Below, in pieces: positions 8,338-15,812 of a stretch of 64,000 bases of DNA. Origin of the DNA: Sporocytophaga myxococcoides DSM 11118. GTDB taxonomy: Bacteria; Bacteroidota; Bacteroidia; Cytophagales; Cytophagaceae. Within the stretch, counting starts at the first letter, position 1. Every line of letters starts with the position of its first letter. The notes beneath the pieces are model-generated. The model ran no database searches. It saw nothing but the letters and a program-made list of their open reading frames with translations, and was not told the DNA's origin. Location: positions 62,001-126,000 of the forward strand of contig NZ_AUFX01000005.1 of assembly GCF_000426725.1 (NCBI RefSeq), given 5' to 3'. Both the position numbers and the translations under genes were made by a program.

Positions 8338-9392
8338 TAATTTTTATAAAATTTACCTGAGATCATTTGATTTCCGTCCTGTACTAAAATTACGTATAGG
8401 CCATCTTTAAGAGAAGATAGGTTGACTTCATTGTTACTAATGGATCCTTTGCAAAGCAAGCGTCCACAAACGTCATAGATGGAATATTCTCCTTCAGATA
8501 TTGAAGAGTTTAGTTGCATAAAGCCATTGATTATGGTTCCTACACTTTCAGGCTGTGTAATTGATGTAACAGTGGCATTGGCAAGTATCCAGTCTGCATA
8601 GTTTGCAACTCTGGTATATACTCCTGGCTGGTTAGGTGCCGCACATGCTCCGCCCCAGCTAACGATACCTGTCTGAATGGTTTTGTTTTCATTTACAGAC
8701 TTAAAAACAAGAGGACCTCCGCTGTCTCCGGCGCAAGCATCCTTACCTCCGGTCAGAAACCCTGCACAAAGCATATTTGAAGTAACTTCTCCCTCATAAA
8801 CAGCATCACTGTTGCAAACCGCATTGGAAATGATTTTTACCTCAACCTCCTGTAGGGTATCTGCAATTAATGATGTAGGTTGTGTATATCCCCACCCCAT
8901 TACAGTGCTGGTTAACCCATTTTTTGTATAAGTTGTATCGTCTTGTTCGGGTAAAGAAACAGGAGTATTTGTTACTGGGTGTTCGAGCTGAATAAGTGCG
9001 ATGTCTCCATCTACAGTAACTGGATCATATGTAGGGTGAATGATGATCTTTTTAACATTGATTCTCTGGTAGCCTGATTCAGGCTTCGTCAGAGAATAAA
9101 AGTCAGTAAAAACGTTGATTTGAGATGGTTTGTATGGGGTAGTAGTAGTTGTAGTTTCGTCAGTGACACAGTGTGCAGCTGTAAGTATCCATTCATTATT
9201 GATGATTGTTCCGCCGCAGTATATAGAATTCTCTGGTGTAGTTTCATCGGAGTATCCGATACCTACCATCCATGGATAAGCACCTTTGGCTGCATTTTTT
9301 CCTCCGATGATTCTTTTAATCTGTGCTGTCGCAGAAAGAAATAAAGAGTTGAATACGATACAGGCTAGTATGATCGGTAAAAATTTTTTCAT
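8337..9392 (-). CDS. Secreted trypsin-like (S1) serine protease with T9SS sorting domain
   Basis: A 351-residue chymotrypsin-fold protease. A signal peptide (about 1-24) is followed almost at once by the activation site IIGG (28-31). The catalytic triad is His74 (TAAHC), Asp130 (GDIALI) and Ser224 (GDSGGP). Asp218, six residues before Ser224, predicts trypsin-like cleavage after Lys or Arg. The last 75 residues (LNSSISEGEYSIYDVCG, then LKDGLYVILVQDG) form a type A T9SS C-terminal sorting domain, so it should be exported across the outer membrane and anchored or released. The propeptide is very short (about 3 residues). A TAATG overlap couples it to the next gene. Confidence 0.93.
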   Translation of the reverse strand: MKKFLPIILACIVFNSLFLSATAQIKRIIGGKNAAKGAYPWMVGIGYSDETTPENSIYCGGTIINNEWILTAAHCVTDETTTTTTPYKPSQINVFTDFYSLTKPESGYQRINVKKIIIHPTYDPVTVDGDIALIQLEHPVTNTPVSLPEQDDTTYTKNGLTSTVMGWGYTQPTSLIADTLQEVEVKIISNAVCNSDAVYEGEVTSNMLCAGFLTGGKDACAGDSGGPLVFKSVNENKTIQTGIVSWGGACAAPNQPGVYTRVANYADWILANATVTSITQPESVGTIINGFMQLNSSISEGEYSIYDVCGRLLCKGSISNNEVNLSSLKDGLYVILVQDGNQMISGKFYKN

Positions 9393-9454
9393 CTTAGTCG
9401 GTTTTGATTTCTATAATAGCTTAAAATGTCAAAAATGTTTTATTATAAGAAAAA

Positions 9455-9486
9455 GTTAAGGCTGATTTTGTCAGCCTTAATTTTTG
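9455..9486. terminator. Terminator-like hairpin at the end of the M48 protease gene
   Basis: TTAAGGCTGA and TCAGCCTTAA form a 10-bp stem around a 5-nt loop, with A-rich and T-rich flanks. The stem covers the M48 stop codon (9477-9479). On the minus strand it would terminate the M48 transcript. Confidence 0.7.
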
Positions 9487-10298
9487 GTAGTTAGCAGTTT
9501 TACAATTTCTTTATGCTTCTCAGTGCCTGTATCTCCTTCTTTAGATCCCATTTCTTCCCACTTAGTATTAATATCATCAATGCGGTCTTGAGAAGCTGGG
9601 TGGGTACTCAGAAAGTCCGGAATTTCGTTATGATCTTTTTCCTCTTTAATGAGCTTTTTGAAAAATCCGCCAACTCCTCTGGGATCATATTTGGTGTCAT
9701 AAAGGTATTCAACAGCATATTCGTCAGCTTCTTTTTCATCTCCACGGCTAAATTTTAAAGAGAGAAGTTGTTGGCCAACATTAACGAGTTCTTTGTAGTC
9801 CGAACCAAATATCAAGGAGATTACTACCCCCGTGCCATAAGATTCTGCCAGCTGTTTTACAGTATGTCTGTTTTCTGCATGCGCTATCTCATGGGCAAGT
9901 ACACCTGCAAGCTCGGATTCGGAATCGACATACTTGATTAGGCCAGTGTAAACATAGATATATCCGCCAGCTACACAGAAAGCATTAAGCGTATTGTCGT
10001 CCTGAATAATTTTTACTGTATAGGGAAATTGATCTTTATATTTTATTTTATCAGAATTTATCAGCTGGTTTTTGATGTTTTCTACATAGTCATAAACTTC
10101 TTTATTTTTTTCCGGATCAAGGAATGGATATTCGGATTGGCTTTCATTGATCTGATAGGAAAATTGTTCTCCCAGATTTTTATCAATATCCAGAGGAATC
10201 ATTTCCATTACTGAGTTACAGCTGGAAAAGAGAATGACCGACAGAAGTAAGTACCACCTTTTTAGCAAAAACATTGATGTTGTATTTAAAAGATTCAT
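9477..10298 (-). CDS. M48 family zinc metalloprotease, lipoprotein (BepA/LoiP-like)
   Basis: A 273-residue peptidase with an N-terminal lipoprotein signal ending FSSC (Cys27). It has the zinc motif HEIAH (136-140) and the third-ligand region DEKEADEYAVEYL (Glu190). Two short conserved stretches, FCVAGGYIYVYTGL and THPASQDRI, are typical of the BepA/LoiP branch of M48. These are outer-membrane-associated proteases that act in protein quality control. There is no TPR tail, so it is closer to LoiP (YggG) than to full-length BepA. An alternative start at Met9 (10274) is possible. It stands alone and is divergent from the SIMPL gene. Confidence 0.92.
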   Translation of the reverse strand: MNLLNTTSMFLLKRWYLLLSVILFSSCNSVMEMIPLDIDKNLGEQFSYQINESQSEYPFLDPEKNKEVYDYVENIKNQLINSDKIKYKDQFPYTVKIIQDDNTLNAFCVAGGYIYVYTGLIKYVDSESELAGVLAHEIAHAENRHTVKQLAESYGTGVVISLIFGSDYKELVNVGQQLLSLKFSRGDEKEADEYAVEYLYDTKYDPRGVGGFFKKLIKEEKDHNEIPDFLSTHPASQDRIDDINTKWEEMGSKEGDTGTEKHKEIVKLLTTKN

Positions 10299-10451
10299 AA
10301 AATCTAAACGAATATAAATTTATGAAAAATCTGTAAAGGCAAACAATTCTTTTTGTGTTGCCTCATTGAACTGGCCATTTTACTTATTCAAAGTGGAGGT
10401 TCCCTAATTTCTTGTGGAACTTATTTTTCAATCATTTTACCTTTCTTAAAA

Positions 10452-11162
10452 ATGATAAATAAAATGATAAAATTAAGATTGTTTGTAGTGGCAATAGCAG
10501 TGTTTATAGGTCACATTGTTTCGGGTCAGACCCTTATTGCACAGGAAGAGAAGCCTCATATTGATGTTGTTGGAACTGCAGAAATGGAGATTGTTCCGGA
10601 TGAAATTTACTTGAGTATCATAATAAAAGAGCGATATGAAGGAAAGGAAAAAATAGATGTGGAAAGTCAGGAAGTGCAACTCCGGAATTCCTTAAAAGAA
10701 ATAGGGGTCAATCTTAATAATTTTTATTTGTCTGATGCAAATGCAGATTTTGTGAAGATCAAATGGAGGACTAAGGATTTGCTGAGTCAAAAAGATTATA
10801 CTCTGAAAGTCGATGGAGCAACTACTGTTGGTAAGGTCTTTATGCAACTGGATAAATTGAAAATCTATGATGCTTCAATTTGGAAAGTTTACCATTCGAA
10901 AATGGACAGCCTGAAAAAAGAAACGAATATAAAAGCTATAAAAGCTGCAAAAGAAAAGGCGGATTATCTGCTAAGCGCCTTAGGTGAACAAACTGGTAAG
11001 GTTATTTGGGTTAATGATTCTGGAGCATCACTTTCTCCGGTATTATATGCTAATTCAAATGAACGACTTGATTTAAGTTATGGGAAGTTTAAAAATGATG
11101 AGCTACAGTTTCAGAAAATAAAAATATCAGCAAGTATTCAGGTTAAATTTTATATAAAATAA
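10452..11162 (+). CDS. SIMPL domain (DUF541) exported protein
   Basis: About 236 residues. The start at 10452 (MINKMIKLRLFVV) gives a good signal peptide, while the upstream in-frame Met at 10353 adds a Cys-rich stretch unlike an N-terminus. The mature part opens with IDVVGTAEMEIVPDEIYLSIIIKERYEG, the characteristic SIMPL/DUF541 opening. Its end, with IKISASIQVKFYIK, is also typical. SIMPL proteins are periplasmic or surface proteins and the E. coli member YggE is linked to oxidative stress tolerance. No enzymatic activity is established. A strong terminator follows. Confidence 0.85.
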   Translation: MINKMIKLRLFVVAIAVFIGHIVSGQTLIAQEEKPHIDVVGTAEMEIVPDEIYLSIIIKERYEGKEKIDVESQEVQLRNSLKEIGVNLNNFYLSDANADFVKIKWRTKDLLSQKDYTLKVDGATTVGKVFMQLDKLKIYDASIWKVYHSKMDSLKKETNIKAIKAAKEKADYLLSALGEQTGKVIWVNDSGASLSPVLYANSNERLDLSYGKFKNDELQFQKIKISASIQVKFYIK

Positions 11163-11212
11163 ATCTTTATTGAGAAGTAAAGAGTGATCATAATTTTTCT
11201 ACAAATTATAAA

Positions 11213-11246
11213 AAAAAGCTGCCCCGATAACGAGGCAGCTTTTTGA
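11213..11246. terminator. Bidirectional terminator between the SIMPL gene and amtB
   Basis: AAAAAGCTGCC (11213-11223) pairs with GGCAGCTTTTT (11234-11244) across a 10-nt loop, between convergent genes. Confidence 0.9.
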
Positions 11247-11265
11247 TTTATCAAAGTCAGATGTA

Positions 11266-12588
11266 CTATACCACAAGTACTTTTTCTTCGTGTTGAGAAA
11301 GATCCAATCCTTCTTTTTCTTCTTCTTCTGTTACTCTTAGAGGAGCGATTAAGTTTGTAATTACAAGAAGTATGTAAGAGCCTACGAATGAGAATGCTAC
11401 AACAATACCTAGAGCGATAAGGTGGGTTACGAAAAGTGTAGTTTCACCGAAAGCGAGACCGTTACCGGTAGTGTTTGCAGAGTTTACTGCAACATGAGCA
11501 AATACAGCAGTAAAAAGCATACCGCTCATTCCTCCAACACCATGGCAAGGGAATACATCAAGTGTGTCATCGATGCCAGTTTTAGCTCTTAGGCCTACAA
11601 CGATGTTGCTGATTAAGCTAGCGCCAACACCTATTACAACACTGGATGCAATTGTTACGAAGCCAGCAGCAGGAGTGATAGCTACAAGACCAACAACGAC
11701 ACCGATACAGAATCCCATTGCAGATGGTTTTTTACCTTTAACAGAATCAAATAATATCCAGGCAATACCAGCAGCAGCAGCGGCGATGTTTGTAGTAGCG
11801 AAAGCAGAAGCAGCAAGTGCAGATGCTCCAACAGCTGAACCAGCGTTAAAGCCGAACCATCCGAACCATAATAAACCTGTACCTAATAATACAAATGGAA
11901 TGTTTGCAGGAGCAGGTTCAACATGTTCTTTTCTTTTGCCAAGGTAGATAGCAGCAGCAAGAGCAGCGCAACCAGCAGAGATGTGAACTACAGTACCGCC
12001 GGCAAAATCAAGAACTCCCATTTTAAAAAGGAAGCCTTCAGGATGCCATGTCCAGTGTGCAATCGGAGCATAGATAAACATGCTGAAAAGGCATGCAAAC
12101 AGAATATATGATGTGAATTTGATTCTTTCTGAGAATGATCCGGTTATCAAAGCAGGTGTGATAACTGCAAATTTCAACTGGAAGAAGGCGAAAAGAACCA
12201 AAGGGATAGTTGCAGCTAATGGCCATGGCTTTCCATCTAATACATTCTGGAACATAAAGAATGAGGTAGGATCTCCGATAAATCCTCCGATGTCTTCACC
12301 GAAAGCAAGGCTGAAACCAACTGTAATCCATAGTACGGAGATGATACCCATACATATGAAACTTTGTAACATAGTAGAGATTACGTTTTTAGCGTTAACC
12401 ATTCCACCATAAAAAAGTGCAAGTCCGGGAGTCATTAGGAGTACAAGCGCTGCGGATGCCAACATCCATGCGATGTCACCTGTGTTAAGACCTTCTGTTT
12501 CGATTGATTTTGGAACACCCGGGAAAGCAAATGCCAGTGCAGTAACAACCAGCAATACTGCAAATGGGACAATTGATAGTTTTTTCAT
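11266..12588 (-). CDS. amtB: Ammonium transporter
   Basis: A 440-residue Amt channel that conducts ammonia or ammonium across the inner membrane. A cleavable-type N-terminus is followed by 11 predicted transmembrane helices. Diagnostic residues include ALFYGGMVNAKN (57-68), the pore histidines His202 (GTVVHISAG) and His349 (PCHGVGGMSGM), and FGWFGFNAGSAVG (242-254). The C-terminal tail is short and ends in LSQHEEKVLVV. No P-II gene (glnK) is adjacent, unlike the common glnK-amtB arrangement. The 632-bp upstream region contains a triple CCAATTT repeat that may be a regulatory site. Confidence 0.97.
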   Translation of the reverse strand: MKKLSIVPFAVLLVVTALAFAFPGVPKSIETEGLNTGDIAWMLASAALVLLMTPGLALFYGGMVNAKNVISTMLQSFICMGIISVLWITVGFSLAFGEDIGGFIGDPTSFFMFQNVLDGKPWPLAATIPLVLFAFFQLKFAVITPALITGSFSERIKFTSYILFACLFSMFIYAPIAHWTWHPEGFLFKMGVLDFAGGTVVHISAGCAALAAAIYLGKRKEHVEPAPANIPFVLLGTGLLWFGWFGFNAGSAVGASALAASAFATTNIAAAAAGIAWILFDSVKGKKPSAMGFCIGVVVGLVAITPAAGFVTIASSVVIGVGASLISNIVVGLRAKTGIDDTLDVFPCHGVGGMSGMLFTAVFAHVAVNSANTTGNGLAFGETTLFVTHLIALGIVVAFSFVGSYILLVITNLIAPLRVTEEEEKEGLDLSQHEEKVLVV

Positions 12589-13220
12589 AAGGTAGTTAAA
12601 ATTTAGTAAAGGTTAATTGTGAACTAAAATTAGTAAATTTTCTTAAAACAAGTAAAATTTTTGGGTATAAAATTTATAAAATATATTCATTGTTGCTTTT
12701 GGTGTTTAAAATTTGACCTACTTTTAAATAAAACTAGTAAAAAACCGTATTACTACCTAATTTTTTAAAGTAGAATTTTTTCTAGATTAATAAATTCCTG
12801 AACTTCTGTTAATTAAAAATGCCAATTTTGACCAATTTGGCCAATTTTTTAGGTAGGTAAGATGAAAAACGTAACTCTTACATACGATATACCCGGTTTT
12901 GTGAAGTATGTTTGTTGGGTTTTATAAGTTTTGGTGGATTTAGGTATAAAATTTATCCTATTAATTATGTTGAACGAGTCGTTTCTTTATAAGCGATTTT
13001 AGAATAAAATACATATACATTTACCTTACTCCTTAATATGTATAAATGGACTATTTTTTAGCTTATATAATAGTGTGAAATATTTCCTTGGAATAAGCCA
13101 TTCTTTTTAATCTTGTCGATTTATTCTAATTCTTCATCTAGTTCTTATTGGTTATGCTAGTATTCTCATGTCTTTTCAATTGGGTCCATCGTATTAGAAG
13201 TATTTTAAATCTGAATTTTT
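12589..13220. other. 632-bp divergent intergenic region upstream of amtB and the flavoprotein gene
   Basis: Very AT-rich with no coding frame. The most ordered part is 12822-12848, which has three CCAATTT motifs in a row with 9-10-bp periods (see separate entry). An inverted pair CTACCTAA (near 12754) and TTAGGTAG (near 12848) flanks about 85 bp. I see no RNA gene. Confidence 0.5.
12822..12848. promoter_or_regulatory. Three phased CCAATTT direct repeats
   Basis: CCAATTT starts at 12822, 12832 and 12841, so the repeats are one DNA turn apart. This is what several regulator monomers on one DNA face would need. It lies about 235 bp upstream of amtB and 375 bp upstream of the flavoprotein gene. 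The role is inferred from phasing only. Confidence 0.35.
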
Positions 13221-14918
13221 ATGGATCCCAAAAAGAAAAGTGTCATCATTCTTGGAGGAGGTATAGGAGGGTTGAGCGCTGCTCATGAATTAATCAACAG
13301 AGGGTTTAATGTTGTAGTGTTTGAATCCAAGGGCATTCCCGGAGGTAAGGCGCGAAGTCTTTCTGTGCTAAACACTGGAACGGATGGCCGGAAAGATCTG
13401 CCAGGGGAACATGGTTTTCGCTTTTTTCCAAGGTTTTACAAGCACATCATTGCTACCATGAAAGAAATTCCTTATGGCGAAAATAAAAATGGTGTAGCTG
13501 ATAATCTGGTAGATACCACACGTATTCAAATGGCAAGATTTGGAAAAGATCCTGTTTTGATGCCGGCCAGGTTTCCCAGATCTCTTGGGGAGTTTATTCA
13601 AATACTTGCAGATGGTTTGGATCTCAACCTTGGTCTTTCTACAGAAGAAAAAGCTCTGTTTGCAAAAAAAGTCTGGCAACTAATGACTAGTTGTAAGGAA
13701 AGAAGAAAGCATGAGTATGAAAGGATCAGCTGGTGGGAGTACCTCGATGCCGATCAACAATCTTCTGCTTATCAGAGTATTTTTGCCAAAGGCCTTACTC
13801 GTACACTGGTGGCGGCAAGGGCTGAAGAGGCAAGTACTAAAACAGGAGGCGATATTTTTATCCAGCTTTTATTTGATGTCGCTAAACCCGGTATTAGTTG
13901 CGACAGAGTATTATGTGGTCCTACCAATGAAGTTTGGATTGATCCCTGGCTTGAAGACCTTAAAAAGAAAGGCGTTGAATACAGATTCAATTCAAAGGTT
14001 CTGAGCATTAATTGTGCTGATAATGCGATTAAAAGTGTTACCATCTCTTGCGAAGGAAAACAGCAGGAGTTTGTCGCAGATTACTACATTTCTGCAGTAC
14101 CTGTAGAAGTAATGGCCAGCTTGCTTAACAATGATCTGGTAAAAATCGATCCTACTTTAAATTATCTTAAAACGCTTAGTCAGTATGTTTCTTGGATGAA
14201 CGGTACTCAGTTCTATCTGAATACCAACATTGAGTCTGTTCCCGGTCATTCAATATATATAGATACACCATGGGCACTTACTTCCATATATCAGTGCCAG
14301 TTCTGGAAGAAATTCAGCATTGCTGAGCATGGTGATGGTAAGGTTAAAGGTATATTATCAGTAGATGTCTCAGATTGGAATACTCCGGGTGTAATTTATA
14401 ATAAGCCTGCTAAAGAATGTACGAAAGAAGAAATCATTAAAGAGATCTGGGAACAGTTAAAAAGAAGTCTGAATGTCAATGGTAATGTAGTTCTTAAAGA
14501 TGACTTTCTGCATTCATCTTTTATCGATCCCGATATTGTCTTTGAGAGTCCTATGCGTAATGAAGAACCTCTGTTGGTCAACTCTACTAATACCTGGGAC
14601 TTGCGACCTTATGCATACACTCAGGTTCCTAATCTGTTCCTTGCATCTGATTATGTGAAAACCAATACGGATCTAGCTACTATGGAAGGTGCAAATGAAG
14701 CTGCCAGAAGGGCTGTCAATAGCATCTTGGATGCTTCAGGAGTAAAGGCTCCTAAGTGCAAAATATGGGATCTGCATGAACCGGCAATATTTGCCATACT
14801 TCGGTGGAGAGACTTGCAGAGGTATAAAAAAGGATTGCCATGGTCGCATCATCAGCCATTTATAATTAAACTACTTCATAAAATAAGGTTCTGGTTCTTT
14901 GAGAAATCAGGACGATAG
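13221..14918 (+). CDS. FAD-dependent desaturase/hydroxysqualene-dehydroxylase-like flavoprotein
   Basis: A 565-residue amine-oxidase/phytoene-desaturase fold enzyme. The Rossmann motif VIILGGGIGGLSAAHELINRG opens the protein (residues 8-28) and is followed by PGGKARS, the second FAD contact. GEHGFRFFPRFYKH (about 61-75) resembles the signature seen in proteins annotated as hydroxysqualene dehydroxylase (COG3349 type). FLASDYVKTNTDLATMEGANEAARRAVNSIL near the end is the C-terminal FAD-binding block. The substrate is probably a polyisoprenoid, by family. The membrane protein encoded 40 bp downstream resembles Pyr4-type terpene cyclases, so the two may act in one isoprenoid pathway. Confidence 0.8.
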   Translation: MDPKKKSVIILGGGIGGLSAAHELINRGFNVVVFESKGIPGGKARSLSVLNTGTDGRKDLPGEHGFRFFPRFYKHIIATMKEIPYGENKNGVADNLVDTTRIQMARFGKDPVLMPARFPRSLGEFIQILADGLDLNLGLSTEEKALFAKKVWQLMTSCKERRKHEYERISWWEYLDADQQSSAYQSIFAKGLTRTLVAARAEEASTKTGGDIFIQLLFDVAKPGISCDRVLCGPTNEVWIDPWLEDLKKKGVEYRFNSKVLSINCADNAIKSVTISCEGKQQEFVADYYISAVPVEVMASLLNNDLVKIDPTLNYLKTLSQYVSWMNGTQFYLNTNIESVPGHSIYIDTPWALTSIYQCQFWKKFSIAEHGDGKVKGILSVDVSDWNTPGVIYNKPAKECTKEEIIKEIWEQLKRSLNVNGNVVLKDDFLHSSFIDPDIVFESPMRNEEPLLVNSTNTWDLRPYAYTQVPNLFLASDYVKTNTDLATMEGANEAARRAVNSILDASGVKAPKCKIWDLHEPAIFAILRWRDLQRYKKGLPWSHHQPFIIKLLHKIRFWFFEKSGR

Positions 14919-14958
14919 CTACATGGATTTTTAATTAACTATTTAATCTTTTATAATT

Positions 14959-15648
14959 ATGGAAAAGCTTTTAAATCTTGAAGTGTATAGTCCTTTAGAC
15001 TTAAGCTTGTTTGGGATATGCTGTATTTTCTGGTTTCTTGTTTACATCATTGTAATTATAAATATCATTAAACATAAAGTAGTAGAGATACCAGTTGCAG
15101 CAGTAGTTGCCAATTTTTCATGGGAGTTGCTTTGGAGCTGGTGCTTTCATACGAACCTGGGAGAGCTCTTTCAATGGGGGTACAGGATATGGTTCTTTAT
15201 GGACATCTTTATCATTTACAGCATTTTTAAATATGGTCATAAGCAGTTTCAGCTTGAGCCATTTAAAAAGCAATCAGTGTTAATTACAACTTTCGGGCTT
15301 GCCTTTTGGATGATAGGTTTGTATTTCCTTATTCCTGAGCATGACACAGATGGCTTTGGTGCCTTTTCTGCTTATCTCATCAACGTTTATATGAGTGCTT
15401 TTTATTGTTATCAGATCATCAGACAACCTGAGTTTGCAATTTCAAATGCAAATGGCTGGTTCAAAATGATTGGTACTGCAGGATGCTCAGCTATGATTTA
15501 CAATCATTTCTGGAACATTCCCGGATATAATGGATTGATGGCTTTATGTGCCATTACTTTATTCCTTGATCTATGGTATGTTTATTTGCAGTATAGCCGA
15601 GTGGGAGTGAGAGATAAAGTGGGCAAGGTGAACTTCATTCCGGCGTGA
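14959..15648 (+). CDS. Seven-helix membrane protein resembling Pyr4-type terpene cyclases
   Basis: A 229-residue protein with about seven transmembrane helices and little else. ANFSWELLWSW (51-61) places Glu56 in an N-F-x-W-E-L motif. LFLDLWYVYLQY (201-212) places Asp204 in the last helix. Pyr4-family membrane cyclases of fungal meroterpenoid pathways are about 240 residues with seven helices, and need a Glu in N-F-A-W-E-L near residue 63 and an Asp near 218. Length, topology and both acidic residues therefore agree. It follows the desaturase-like gene by 40 bp on the same strand. The assignment rests on motif recall. An unrelated seven-helix protein remains possible. Confidence 0.55.
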   Translation: MEKLLNLEVYSPLDLSLFGICCIFWFLVYIIVIINIIKHKVVEIPVAAVVANFSWELLWSWCFHTNLGELFQWGYRIWFFMDIFIIYSIFKYGHKQFQLEPFKKQSVLITTFGLAFWMIGLYFLIPEHDTDGFGAFSAYLINVYMSAFYCYQIIRQPEFAISNANGWFKMIGTAGCSAMIYNHFWNIPGYNGLMALCAITLFLDLWYVYLQYSRVGVRDKVGKVNFIPA

Positions 15649-15657
15649 GGTTAAAGT

Positions 15658-15801
15658 ACAAAGCGGAAAGCTTAAAGCAAAAAGTATATAGTTAAATGCT
15701 TCATCAGAAGCAGAAGGCCTGCTGGCTGTAATCAATTAATTAGATTAAGAAAATCTATTAAGTGGATTTACCTAGCTATTACTTTAAGCTTTCCGCTTTG
15801 T
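15658..15801. repeat. 20-bp inverted repeat with GCTTTTA heptamers between convergent genes
   Basis: The segment at 15658-15677 (ACAAAGCGGAAAGCTTAAAG) is repeated in perfect inverted orientation at 15782-15801, 104 bp apart. Right after the second arm, 15802-15822 reads GCTTTTA GCTTTTA GCTTTCC, a tandem heptamer. This is more like a dispersed intergenic repeat than a simple terminator. Pairing of the arms would still form a strong hairpin between the convergent genes. Confidence 0.7.
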
Positions 15802-15812
15802 GCTTTTAGCTT

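Noticed and set aside
12080-12412. 110-aa plus-strand open frame inside amtB
   Set aside because: It is antisense to a clearly conserved transporter and has no domain of its own.
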